Below, in pieces: positions 15,691-24,003 of a DNA stretch of 64,000 bases. Each line of letters begins with the position of its first letter. The stretch's first letter is position 1. Source of the stretch: Mesoterricola sediminis (GTDB taxonomy: Bacteria; Acidobacteriota; Holophagae; Holophagales; Holophagaceae); NCBI RefSeq assembly GCF_030295425.1, contig NZ_AP027081.1, positions 4,422,001 to 4,486,000 on the forward strand, read 5' to 3'. Both the position numbers and the translations under genes were made by a program. A model generated the notes under the pieces. That model saw only the letters and a program-made list of their open reading frames with translations, searched no databases and had not been told where the DNA came from.

Positions 15691-17526
15691 TCAGTCGTGG
15701 AACTGGAGGCTGTGGAGGCGGTCGTACTCGCCGCGCAGGGCGAGCAGCTCCTCGTGGGTCCCGCGCTCGACGATCTCGCCGCCCTTGAGCACGCAGATCC
15801 GGGTGGCCCGCTGGATGGTGGAGAGCCGGTGGGCGATGACGAGGGTGGTGCGGTCCTTCATGAGGGCCTCGAGGGCCTCCTGGACGGCGCGCTCGCTCTC
15901 CGTGTCCAGGGCGCTGGTGGCCTCGTCCAGCAGGAGGATGGGCGGATCCTGGAGCAGGGCCCGGGCGATGGCCAGGCGCTGGCGCTGGCCGCCGGAGAGG
16001 GTGGAGCCCGTCTCCGCCAGGGCCGTGTCGTAGCCCTTCGGCAGCGCCATGATGAAGTCGTGGGCGTGGGCCTTCCGCGCCGCCTCGATCACGGCCTCGC
16101 GGGAGGCCTCCTTGCCGTAGGCGATGTTCTCGTGCACGGAGTCCATGAACAGCAGGGTCTCCTGGGTCACGATGCCGATGCGCTGGCGCAGTTCCCGGGG
16201 ATCGAAGTCGCGGAGGTCGGTGCCGTCCAGGGTCACCCGGCCCTCGGTGGGATCGAAGAAGCGGGGCACGAGGTTCACCAGGGTGGTCTTGCCGCCGCCG
16301 GAGCCGCCCACCAGGGCCACCGTCTCGCCCCGGCCCACCTGCAGGTCGATGCCCCGGAGCACCTCGTTCCGGCCGTTCCGCCCATCGTAGGCGAAGCGGA
16401 CGCCCTCGAACGCGAGGCGGGCGGGGTTCTCCGGCACCGGCCGGGGATCGGCGGGCACCGTCATCCCGGTCTCCCGGTCCAGCATGCCGTAGATGCGGTC
16501 GAGGCTCGCCTGGGCGACCTGGATCTCGGCGTTGAGCTTGGTCAGGCGGCGGATGGGGTCGTAGAAGCTGTAGAGGGCGAGGATGTATCCGAAGAAGGCG
16601 GGGCCGTCCATGAGGCCGGCCTGGATCTGCCGGGTGGCGAACATGAGCAGGCCCGCCAGGAGCAGCCCCCCCACCAGCTCCATGATCGGGTGGGAGATGG
16701 CCGAGGCCCGGGCCGACTTCATGCCGAGCCGGAAGAGCTCGTTGTTCTGCTCGTGGAAGCGGGCCTCCTCGAAGGGCTCCCGCGCGAAGCCCAGGACGAC
16801 CCGGATGTTGCTGAACACCTCCTTGAGGCGCTGGAGGAGCCGGCTGGAGGCCTCCATGTTCCGGTGGTTGATGCGCCGGATGCGCTGGCTCAGCTTCCGG
16901 ATGGGGAACACCACGAGGGGCCCGGCGATGAAGACCGTCAGGCTCAGGCGCCAGTTCAGGTACATCACGTAGCTGAGCATGGCCAGGGCCTGGGTGATCT
17001 CCCGCACCGCGTCCGCGAACTGGTTGGAGGAGATGCCCTGGACAGCCTGGACGTCGCTGATGCACCGCTGGAGCAGCTCGCCCACGGGGTGCTTCTGGAA
17101 GAAGGCCGGCTCCTGGCGGAGCAGATGCCCGAAGAGGCGCTCCCGCAGGGAAATGGTCGCCCGGATGCCCGAGCGGACCATGATCAGGGTGCCCGCATAG
17201 GTGAAGATGCCCTTCAGGATGAAGATGGCCACCAGGACGGCCGGCAGGATCCAGGCCTTGGCCTGGAGGGTCGCCGGGCTAGGCAGGTGGGCGGCGGCCC
17301 AGGCCTTGATCGAGACCAGGAGGCCCACCTTGTCCGCGTGCGCCCCCGCCATCCGGTCCAGGCCGGAGGAGGTGCCCATGCCCAGCAGGGTGCCGAAGAT
17401 GATCTGGATGACCCCGATCATGGCCCCATGGCAGGCCCCGGCCAGGGCCAGGAGGACCGACCCGGAGGCGATCAGGGGGAGGAAGCGCTTGAGGTGCTCG
17501 CGGAAGAACCGGCCGAATGACGACAT
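15691..17526 (-). CDS. MsbA-like ABC exporter (lipid flippase)
   Basis: This 611-residue protein is a half-transporter with a six-helix transmembrane domain (residues 1-340) fused to an ATPase. The nucleotide-binding domain shows Walker A GGSGGGKT, Q-loop VTQETLLF, signature LSGGQRQR, Walker B PILLLDEATSALD and the H-loop IAHRLST. Length and arrangement match MsbA-type lipid A/core flippases, which fits the LPS genes elsewhere in the window, but other homodimeric exporters look similar. It lies 17 nt after the TPR/HEAT gene and just before queA. Confidence 0.85.
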   Translation of the reverse strand: MSSFGRFFREHLKRFLPLIASGSVLLALAGACHGAMIGVIQIIFGTLLGMGTSSGLDRMAGAHADKVGLLVSIKAWAAAHLPSPATLQAKAWILPAVLVAIFILKGIFTYAGTLIMVRSGIRATISLRERLFGHLLRQEPAFFQKHPVGELLQRCISDVQAVQGISSNQFADAVREITQALAMLSYVMYLNWRLSLTVFIAGPLVVFPIRKLSQRIRRINHRNMEASSRLLQRLKEVFSNIRVVLGFAREPFEEARFHEQNNELFRLGMKSARASAISHPIMELVGGLLLAGLLMFATRQIQAGLMDGPAFFGYILALYSFYDPIRRLTKLNAEIQVAQASLDRIYGMLDRETGMTVPADPRPVPENPARLAFEGVRFAYDGRNGRNEVLRGIDLQVGRGETVALVGGSGGGKTTLVNLVPRFFDPTEGRVTLDGTDLRDFDPRELRQRIGIVTQETLLFMDSVHENIAYGKEASREAVIEAARKAHAHDFIMALPKGYDTALAETGSTLSGGQRQRLAIARALLQDPPILLLDEATSALDTESERAVQEALEALMKDRTTLVIAHRLSTIQRATRICVLKGGEIVERGTHEELLALRGEYDRLHSLQFHD

Positions 17527-17543
17527 CCAACCAGATTACCAGC

Positions 17544-18365
17544 CTACTCCACCTTCACTTCGATGCTGCTCTTCGGGTCCTCCACCGACAGGAGGACGCT
17601 GCCCTTGGGGAGGTTGACGGCCTGGTCCGTGAGGGACTCCAGGTCCACCCCCTTGGCCCGCGCCTCCTTGATCTGGGCGTCGGACATGTAGTTGACGACA
17701 GCCCGGGCCAGGGAGAGGGCGAGACGGATGGTCACGGTGTCGGGCTTCCCCGCCTCCCGGATGCGGATGACGAGGAAGCGGCCCCGGGTGGCGGGGGTCG
17801 CGGCGGCCGAAGGCTTCACGCCCAGGTTGAGGAGGGCGAGGCTGCAGGCGTCCGCGGAGGCCGCCACCTCCAGGCCCCGGCGGAGGGCCGGCACGCTGCG
17901 GGCGTCCCCGGTCTTGGCGAGCTGGAGGGCGGCAGCCACCTGCACCTCCAGGGTGGGATCGTTGAGGGCGGCCACCAGCCCGGGGGTCGCCTGGGGCACC
18001 TGCCCCTGGGTGATGCCCCAGCACCGGATGCGATTCAGCTTCGCCTCCTTGCCCAGCAGCCGCTGGTCGGGATGCTTGTCCAGGAACTCCGTGTAGGCGG
18101 CGGCGGCGGCGTCCCATTGCTGGTTGGACTCGAGGCTGGCCGCGAGCCAGAACCGGGCCTCCGGGACCCGGGTGGAGGCCCGGTGCTCGGCCAGGAAGCG
18201 CCGGTAGACGACGGCGGCCTCGTACCAGCGGCCCGCGTAGCGGAGGTTCTTGGCCTCCCGCAGCAGGGCGTCGCCGGCGTCCTCCCGGAGGGCGGCCGCG
18301 GGCAGGGGCTCGGGCATGGGCAGGGGCCCCGCCGCCAGCGCCCAGGTCAGGAAGAGGGCGATCAA
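17544..18365 (-). CDS. TPR/HEAT-repeat protein with signal peptide
   Basis: The 273-residue protein starts with a short hydrophobic leader (MIALFLTWALAAGPLPMP). Residues 30-110 look like tetratricopeptide helices (AKNLRYAGRWYEAAVVYRRF, EARFWLAASLESNQQWDAAA). Residues 115-185 look like HEAT-type helices (LVAALNDPTLEVQVAAALQL). I do not recognise a function. The start overlaps the anti-sigma gene stop by 4 nt, tying it to the ECF module, so it may be a periplasmic partner of that circuit. Confidence 0.65.
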   Translation of the reverse strand: MIALFLTWALAAGPLPMPEPLPAAALREDAGDALLREAKNLRYAGRWYEAAVVYRRFLAEHRASTRVPEARFWLAASLESNQQWDAAAAAYTEFLDKHPDQRLLGKEAKLNRIRCWGITQGQVPQATPGLVAALNDPTLEVQVAAALQLAKTGDARSVPALRRGLEVAASADACSLALLNLGVKPSAAATPATRGRFLVIRIREAGKPDTVTIRLALSLARAVVNYMSDAQIKEARAKGVDLESLTDQAVNLPKGSVLLSVEDPKSSIEVKVE

Positions 18366-19045
18366 GACTTGTCCCCCTTCAGGACCTGGCTGAGCCGCCG
18401 GGCCTCGTCACCCAGGTTGTGGGTGCTGGCCCACTGGCGCAGTTCCTCGGCCCGCTGGGGATCCATGCAGGCGTCCTCGAGGCTGAGCTCCCGGAGCCAG
18501 GCGTGCAGGTCGGCCCGGACCGCCTCGGCCTCCGGGCCGGGGGCCTCCTGGCCGGCGAGGCCGTGGCTGCTCTGGAGGAGGGCGAGAGCGATCTCCCGCT
18601 CCTCGGCCCGATCCTGGGTGTTCCGCTTGTCGCAGACCGGCGGCTGGGTGTTGAAGCGCTGGATGAGGGTGGAGCTCTGCTGGAAGAAGGCGGCCCACAG
18701 GCGTTCCTGGCCCCGCTTCTGCGCCACTTCCTGGATGCGGGCCTGGTCCTGGGCCAGGCGGGCCATGTGGCGGGAATGGACCAGGTGGTAGCCCAGGGGC
18801 AGGGCCATCAGCACCGCGGCGGCGGCGGACAGCATCCAGGGGAACCGGTGGAGGGGGGCGACCCGCGGGGCCTCGTCGCCGAGGGCCTCGGCCGCCACGC
18901 CCTCCGCGGAGAGGGCGAGGTGCACCTCGAGCAGGGCGGCGAGTTCCGCCTGGGCCGCGGGATCGTCGGGCCAGAGCTCGGGCCGTTCGAGAATCTCGAA
19001 GGCCTGCTCGGGGCTCAGATCATGGGGTTCAGGGGCGGGGTTCAT
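18362..19045 (-). CDS. Probable anti-sigma factor, single-pass membrane protein
   Basis: The 227-residue protein begins with an acidic helical N terminus and has one transmembrane segment near residues 70-88 (WMLSAAAAVLMALPLGYHLV), then a mainly helical outer part. It overlaps the ECF sigma gene by 17 nt and follows it directly, the usual arrangement for a sigma/anti-sigma pair. I see no HxxxCxxC zinc anti-sigma motif, so the call rests on position and topology. Confidence 0.6.
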   Translation of the reverse strand: MNPAPEPHDLSPEQAFEILERPELWPDDPAAQAELAALLEVHLALSAEGVAAEALGDEAPRVAPLHRFPWMLSAAAAVLMALPLGYHLVHSRHMARLAQDQARIQEVAQKRGQERLWAAFFQQSSTLIQRFNTQPPVCDKRNTQDRAEEREIALALLQSSHGLAGQEAPGPEAEAVRADLHAWLRELSLEDACMDPQRAEELRQWASTHNLGDEARRLSQVLKGDKS

Positions 19046-19601
19046 GGTTCACATCCAGGTTCTTGCGCAACTTGGCGAGGCTTTGAAAGAGGGTCGCCTT
19101 GACGGTGCCCTCGGCGCAGCCCAGGTCCTCGGCGATCCGTTTGACGGGATGCTCGTGGACGTAATAGGCCAGCACCATGGCACGCTGCCGGGGGGTCAGT
19201 CCCTCCAGGGCCTGGCGCAGGCCCTGGATCCTCCGGCTCTGGTCCACCTCGTCCCAGGGAGCGGGCTGGTGGGGGTCTGGAGCGTCAAAGGTCTCGGGAG
19301 GGGGCAGCTCCCGACCTCGTTTACGCAGATGGTCCGTCGCCGCATTAGCCGCCAGGGTGAAAATCCACGCAGCGACCGGACGACCTTCCTCGAAGCGCTG
19401 GCAGTGCTGCAGACACTTGAGAAACACATCCTGGGTCAACTCCTGGACCACGCCGGTCTCCCCGCCCAGGCGGCGATGGAGGAAGGCGAAGACCGGCTTC
19501 TCGAACCGCGCCATGAGGTGGGCGAGGGCCTCCTCCTGGCCGGCCCGGAGCCGCATCATCCAGTATTCCGGCGGGCGTTCTTCCAGAAGGGCCGGGGCCA
19601 T
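19029..19601 (-). CDS. ECF-family RNA polymerase sigma factor
   Basis: The start at 19601 gives 190 residues, typical of ECF sigma factors. Region 2 is seen in LTQDVFLKCLQHCQRF and VAAWIFTLAANAATDHLRKR; region 4 is seen in LTPRQRAMVLAYYVHEHPV with the helix-turn-helix RIAEDLGCAEGTVKATLFQS. It is coupled to the downstream anti-sigma gene and follows the lipoprotein gene by 2 nt. Its regulon cannot be predicted from this window. Confidence 0.9.
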   Translation of the reverse strand: MAPALLEERPPEYWMMRLRAGQEEALAHLMARFEKPVFAFLHRRLGGETGVVQELTQDVFLKCLQHCQRFEEGRPVAAWIFTLAANAATDHLRKRGRELPPPETFDAPDPHQPAPWDEVDQSRRIQGLRQALEGLTPRQRAMVLAYYVHEHPVKRIAEDLGCAEGTVKATLFQSLAKLRKNLDVNHEPRP

Positions 19602-19603
19602 GG

Positions 19604-20587
19604 TCACTTTTTCCCCGCCAGGGACAGGCCGGGCAGGGCCAGGCGGCCCAGCGCCTGGTTGATCTGGTCGGCCGTCATTTGGCAGCGGAGGCCGATGCGC
19701 TCGCGCTCCTGGAGGATCTCGGGGGCCGCCGTGCCGGTGCCGCCCTGCACCGCCGAGGCGGCGGCCATGAAGCGCTGGACCCAGGGGGCCACCTGGAGGA
19801 TGGCTTCGGGGCTCCCGGTCAGGGACAGGTCGAAGCGGTGGGTGCCCTTGCCGCCCGGGGTCACGCTCCAGGCCAGGGATTCGATGCCCTTCGGCAGGCT
19901 CCGGGCCAGGTCGGGCGGCACCGAGGCGGAAAGGCCGTCCAGGATGGGCCGCACCTGGAGGAAGCCCTGGATGGGGGAAGCGCCGTCCGTCCACTCCGCG
20001 GCCTTCATCACCGGGTGGCGGGGGCCCAGGGGCCCCATGGCCAGGCGCGTGAGGGTCTTCAGGTCGCCCAGCCACACCCGGCCCTGGGCGTCCGTGACGG
20101 CCCGGATGTGGACCTGGTTGACATCGAGGATGACGTGGACCGGCAGTTCCTGCCGATTCACCGGCAGGGAGCCTTCGGTGGGGAAGGCCTCGCTCACGGC
20201 CATGTTCAGACCGGCCTGGTCCTTGAACCCGCCGAGCTGGATGAGGAATTCGGGCAGGGACGGCTTCCCGTCCGGGTCCACGCGGGGGACCGAGAGCACG
20301 TAGAAGCTGATCCGCCCCGTCTCCCGGGCGGGGCTGATGCGGGCCTTCTTCAGGAACAGGTCCAGGGTCTGGTCCGCGTAGGGGTACTGGCGCAGGTAGG
20401 CCTGGAAGGCCTGCTGCTCGATGAGCCAGCCCGCGCGCCCCGACAGGGCCATGACGGTGCCGGCGGGGGCGGAGCCGGCCCAGTCCGGGGCGGCGGCCTT
20501 GCGGTGGCCACAGGCGGCCAGGACGAGGACCGAAACGACCGCGGCTCCGCCCGCCAGGCGTCGCAGGGAAGGGGGTCGCAGGTCCAT
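19604..20587 (-). CDS. Putative lipoprotein of unknown function
   Basis: The 327-residue product has an N-terminal signal with lipobox (VVSVLVLAACG; predicted lipidated Cys near residue 26). The body has mixed alpha/beta character with no motif I can name (WLIEQQAFQAYLRQYPYA, LGDLKTLTRLAMGPLGPRHP). The text resembles proteins that compute a per-residue sum over windows, but that is not informative. It ends 2 nt before the ECF sigma start, so it is probably part of the same transcript and may feed an envelope signal to it. Confidence 0.65.
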   Translation of the reverse strand: MDLRPPSLRRLAGGAAVVSVLVLAACGHRKAAAPDWAGSAPAGTVMALSGRAGWLIEQQAFQAYLRQYPYADQTLDLFLKKARISPARETGRISFYVLSVPRVDPDGKPSLPEFLIQLGGFKDQAGLNMAVSEAFPTEGSLPVNRQELPVHVILDVNQVHIRAVTDAQGRVWLGDLKTLTRLAMGPLGPRHPVMKAAEWTDGASPIQGFLQVRPILDGLSASVPPDLARSLPKGIESLAWSVTPGGKGTHRFDLSLTGSPEAILQVAPWVQRFMAAASAVQGGTGTAAPEILQERERIGLRCQMTADQINQALGRLALPGLSLAGKK

Positions 20588-20604
20588 GGTGTCTCCGAGG
20601 GGGG

Positions 20605-22434
20605 CTACGGCTGGGCGGGCCCGGGGCTTAGCTGGCCCAGGGCCCGCAGGGCCATGGGCAGGTGGGGGCTGCGGAGGAGCTGCTGCTGTTCGCTGGGCGA
20701 CAGGAAGGTCCAGATCCGGCGGGCGGCTTCCCGGGGCGTCTTGGGATTGAGCAGGAGCTCGCTCATGACGGCGGGGTGGGCCATGAGGGCGGGGTGGCCC
20801 GCGATCCGCTCCAGCACCTCGCGGGGGGTCTGCTTGTTCCGGGCGAGGCGCAGCAGGATCGCCGGATCCACCTGGCGGTCGGAGACCAGGAGGCGCAGAA
20901 CCTCCTCGTCCCGGAACACCTCGGCGGGCAGGTGGCGGATGAGTTCTCCCCCGGAGTGCCGGAGCGCGAGGATCCGCTGGGGCACGTCCATGCCCTCGTA
21001 GGCCGCCCGCAGGCGCTCCTGGGCCAGGCGCTTCACGGCCAGGTGCGGCAGGCGCTGGTCCCGGAGGAGGTCCAGCAGGAGGCGGGGCGGCCCATCGAGG
21101 CCCGCCAGGAGGGTGAGGGCGGTGGGCTCGGAGAGGTGCGGGTTGTGGAGGAGGGCCTCCTTCACCGCGGGGTGGGCCGACCAGGTCCGGTTGGCCGCGA
21201 GGCGCTCCGCGCGGTGGCCGTCCAGGGCGGGGATGGCGGGCAGCAGGTCCCGGGGCGCCAGGCCCGGGTTCTCCAGGGCCACCTGGAAGACCTGGGGATC
21301 GGGGTCCCGGAGGGCCGCCTGGATCTGCTCGGGCTGGGTGGCCTGGTTGGCCAGGAAGACCCGCTCCTCCAGGGAGACCCAGCGGCCCTCGGCCTGGGAG
21401 GGGGAGAGGCCCGAGGCCTGGGTGGCCCGGCGCCGCTGGAGCCGGTCGAAGAAGACCTTGATGACCCGGAGCATGGTCGGCGCCTTCCGCTTGGCCCACC
21501 AGGTGAGGTACTGGTACTCCGATTCCTCGGCCTGGGTGAAGAGGCTCACCACGCGCCGCAGGCGGCGCCGGTCCAGGCCGCCCGGGGCCGCGGCCCCCCG
21601 CTCCAGGGCCAGGATCAGGTCCCGGGTCGCGCCCATGCGCCGGGCGAGCTCCCCGGGGCAGAAGGGCGAGGTCCAGAGCGCCTCCCGGATCGATTCCTTG
21701 AAGTACCAGCGGGCCTCCTGGTAGATCTCCTCGAAGAGGCCCGGGGCCTGGGCCGCCTCCAGGGCCCCGTGGAGGGTGTCCTCGGACAGGGCGGGGTTCC
21801 GGAGGGCCGCGATCCGCACCCGGCTCTCCTCGTCGGCCAGGAAGCGACCCAGGTCCTCCTGGACCAGGGTGCTCTCGGCCTGGGCCGTGCGGTCGGCACT
21901 GGACATGCGGTAGGCGGGACGGACCGGTCCCGGGGCCGGGGGCAGCCGGAGGAGGGCCTCCCAGTCCGGGTCCCCGGAGGGCAGGGGCGGCAGTTCGAGG
22001 GTCGTCCCCGTGGCGTGGACGCTGCGGGCCATATGCTTGGCCATCTGCTTCACCACCGGCCGCAGCTCGCCGGGCAGTTCCTGGTAGAGGGCCTTGACGG
22101 CCTCGGCCCGCTCCGCCTTCTCCCCCTCCGGGGCGCGGTCCATTTCCCGCATGAGGTCGAACAGGGAAACCGCCATCTCCAGGTCCCGCCGCAGCCCCTC
22201 GGGCGTGGCCTCGTTGGCGGCCAGGCCGTGCAGCACGGGGGGATGGACGAGCCAGTGGGGCGTGCGCGCGATGAGCGCGAGGAGGTGGGGCGAGGCCAGG
22301 GTGCGGGCCAGGTTCTCCACCAGCTCCAGCTGGCGCTCCGTGGGGAGCTGGGGGCGGATCAGGGCGAGGTTGCGGAAGTGCGGCCGGTCGGGCTCCGGCA
22401 GGCTCAGCAGGATCGGGACGCCCGGCTCCGACAT
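20605..22434 (-). CDS. Alpha-helical repeat protein, LRV/HEAT-like
   Basis: The 609-residue protein is all-helical with many short repeats of the form NP-x-(T/S)P-x-x-x-L or ALRNPALSEDTL, for example DPDPQVFQVALENPGLAPRDL, HPAVKEALLHNPHLSEPTAL and HPAVMSELLLNPKTPREAAR. This spacing resembles leucine-rich-repeat-variant (LRV) and HEAT-like solenoids. No signal peptide or membrane span is visible, so it is probably cytoplasmic. Function is unknown. It is 17 nt upstream of the lipoprotein gene and 4 nt downstream of the HisA-like gene, in the same direction. Confidence 0.65.
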   Translation of the reverse strand: MSEPGVPILLSLPEPDRPHFRNLALIRPQLPTERQLELVENLARTLASPHLLALIARTPHWLVHPPVLHGLAANEATPEGLRRDLEMAVSLFDLMREMDRAPEGEKAERAEAVKALYQELPGELRPVVKQMAKHMARSVHATGTTLELPPLPSGDPDWEALLRLPPAPGPVRPAYRMSSADRTAQAESTLVQEDLGRFLADEESRVRIAALRNPALSEDTLHGALEAAQAPGLFEEIYQEARWYFKESIREALWTSPFCPGELARRMGATRDLILALERGAAAPGGLDRRRLRRVVSLFTQAEESEYQYLTWWAKRKAPTMLRVIKVFFDRLQRRRATQASGLSPSQAEGRWVSLEERVFLANQATQPEQIQAALRDPDPQVFQVALENPGLAPRDLLPAIPALDGHRAERLAANRTWSAHPAVKEALLHNPHLSEPTALTLLAGLDGPPRLLLDLLRDQRLPHLAVKRLAQERLRAAYEGMDVPQRILALRHSGGELIRHLPAEVFRDEEVLRLLVSDRQVDPAILLRLARNKQTPREVLERIAGHPALMAHPAVMSELLLNPKTPREAARRIWTFLSPSEQQQLLRSPHLPMALRALGQLSPGPAQP

Positions 22435-22438
22435 GCCC

Positions 22439-23161
22439 CTAGCATCCAGGCACGATGTTGGACACGGAAAAGGCGGGATCGTCCCTGAGGAGCAGGCCGT
22501 CCAGGACGACCCCCTGCAGGCCGGGGATCTCCTTGGCCTGCGTCAGGTGCCGCGGGGCCCGGATGCTGCCGCCCATGAAGACGGGGACCTTGGACTGGAG
22601 GGAGAGGAGGCGCGCCGTCTCGAAGTCGGGTTCGGGCGCGTCGGGCGACAGGTCCATGAAGAGCACGCGCTTGAAGCCGAAGCGCCCGATGAGGCCGCCC
22701 GCGGCGTCGGGCTTCTGCCCCCAGGTCCCGCCCCAGCCGGAGGCGAGGATCTCCCCCCCGCGCACGTCCACGGCCGCGGTGAGGTGCTCGCGGAACCGCG
22801 CCAGGAGCTGCTCCACCATCACCGGGGAGCGGTGCAGGATCGTCCCGACCGCGAGCCAGGTGGCCCCGTGGTCGAGGAAGAACTGGGCCTGGTCGGAGCT
22901 GCGGATCCCGCCCCCGACCTGGATGAGGACCTTCTGCCGGCCCGCGTGGAAGCGGTTGACGGCGCGCGCGATGAGCTCCCGGTTGTTGCCGTGGCCCCGC
23001 GCCGCGTCGACGTCCACGAGGCCCAGGCGGTGGCAGCCCTGGTCCATGAGCCACGTGACCATGCCCATCACGTCGCCCGTGGCGCCGCCCTGGCCCGAGA
23101 GGGGTACGACGAGGCCGTTCTGGATGTTGAGGGTTGGCAGGATCTTCAAGGGAGCTTCCAT
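22439..23161 (-). CDS. HisA/HisF-family TIM-barrel protein with altered catalytic Asp
   Basis: The 240-residue protein is clearly of the HisA/HisF fold: GCHRLGLVDVDAARG and VLIQVGGGIRSSDQAQ match the first phosphate-binding half, and VFMGGSIRAPRHL the second. In HisA the strand-1 motif is PA(I/L)DLxxG with a catalytic Asp; here it reads PTLNIQNG, with Asn in that place. The strand-5 region keeps Asp (TAAVDVRGGEI). No other histidine gene lies nearby. It may be a paralogue with another role rather than the biosynthetic isomerase. Confidence 0.7.
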   Translation of the reverse strand: MEAPLKILPTLNIQNGLVVPLSGQGGATGDVMGMVTWLMDQGCHRLGLVDVDAARGHGNNRELIARAVNRFHAGRQKVLIQVGGGIRSSDQAQFFLDHGATWLAVGTILHRSPVMVEQLLARFREHLTAAVDVRGGEILASGWGGTWGQKPDAAGGLIGRFGFKRVLFMDLSPDAPEPDFETARLLSLQSKVPVFMGGSIRAPRHLTQAKEIPGLQGVVLDGLLLRDDPAFSVSNIVPGC

Positions 23162-23201
23162 CCTCTCGCGACACTGCCGATGGTAACCGATGCGGCGCCC
23201 T

Positions 23202-23909
23202 TTAAGAAGGCGCGCCCGCGGAGGAGGCGGGGAGCGCCTCCAGGAGGAGGCGCGCGGCCTCCATCTGCGCGCGCTTGAGGGAGCCCGCCGAGGCGACGGC
23301 TTCGTGGGGGCCGACGCGGACCTTCACCGTGAAGGTGGGGGCGTGGTCGGGGCCCTGGCGGGAGACCTCCTCGTAGACCGGGGCCCCGAGCGAAAGGACG
23401 GCGGCCCGCTCCTGGAGGGTGGTCTTGGTGTCGCGCACCTCCCAGACCCCGAGGTAGGCCCGCCGGATCGTCTCCAGGAACCGGGCCTCCACCAGGGCCA
23501 TCACCCCGTCGAGGGGCGACCGCCCCCGCGCTTCCAGGTCCAGGTGGACCGCGGCGAGGAGGGCCTCCACGGCATCGGCCAGCTCGTTGCGGGTGCCGCG
23601 GGTCCTGCGTCCGGAGCGGGGTCCCATCCGGACCTCCAGCCCCAGGTCCTCGGCCCAGGCGTGGAGCGCGTCGGCGCAGACCACGAGGCCCCGCAGCTTG
23701 GTCAGCGCGCCCTCGGGCCAGGCGGGGTGCTCCCGGTACACGAGGCGCGAGACGCAGAGCTGGAGGACCGCGTCGCCCAGGAACTCGAGCCGCTGGTTGT
23801 CCACGTCCAGGCCCGCCGAAGGGGGCGTCAGCGCGGCCTCCACGAGGGCGGGATCCCTGAATGTGTAACCCAGTTTCGCTTCCAGGGGCGTGGGCTTGCG
23901 TGCGCTCAA
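23202..23909 (-). CDS. rnc: Ribonuclease III
   Basis: A TTG at 23909 behind an AAGGAGG site gives 235 residues. Longer in-frame starts reach the upstream gene and are not protein-like. The RNase III signature is intact: NQRLEFLGDAVLQLCVS, followed by ELADAVEALLAAVHLD with the second acidic cluster. The C-terminal double-stranded-RNA-binding domain is seen in PTFTVKVRVGPHEAVASAGS then LKRAQMEAARLLL. It processes rRNA and other structured RNA. It is divergent from the DUF4388 gene. Confidence 0.92.
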   Translation of the reverse strand: MSARKPTPLEAKLGYTFRDPALVEAALTPPSAGLDVDNQRLEFLGDAVLQLCVSRLVYREHPAWPEGALTKLRGLVVCADALHAWAEDLGLEVRMGPRSGRRTRGTRNELADAVEALLAAVHLDLEARGRSPLDGVMALVEARFLETIRRAYLGVWEVRDTKTTLQERAAVLSLGAPVYEEVSRQGPDHAPTFTVKVRVGPHEAVASAGSLKRAQMEAARLLLEALPASSAGAPS

Positions 23910-24003
23910 GGGGGGGTCCCCCTCCTTTCCCGGAGCGCCGGCCGCGCCCCGCTCCCTCCATCGTAGCGGAGGCCGCGAATATTGCCGCACGTCCCCGGGC
24001 GCC

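Noticed and set aside
23162-23201. tRNA or small RNA gene between HisA-like gene and rnc, and in other gaps
   Set aside because: I scanned the gaps for cloverleaf-like arms and a TTCGANNC T-loop and saw none; gaps are short.
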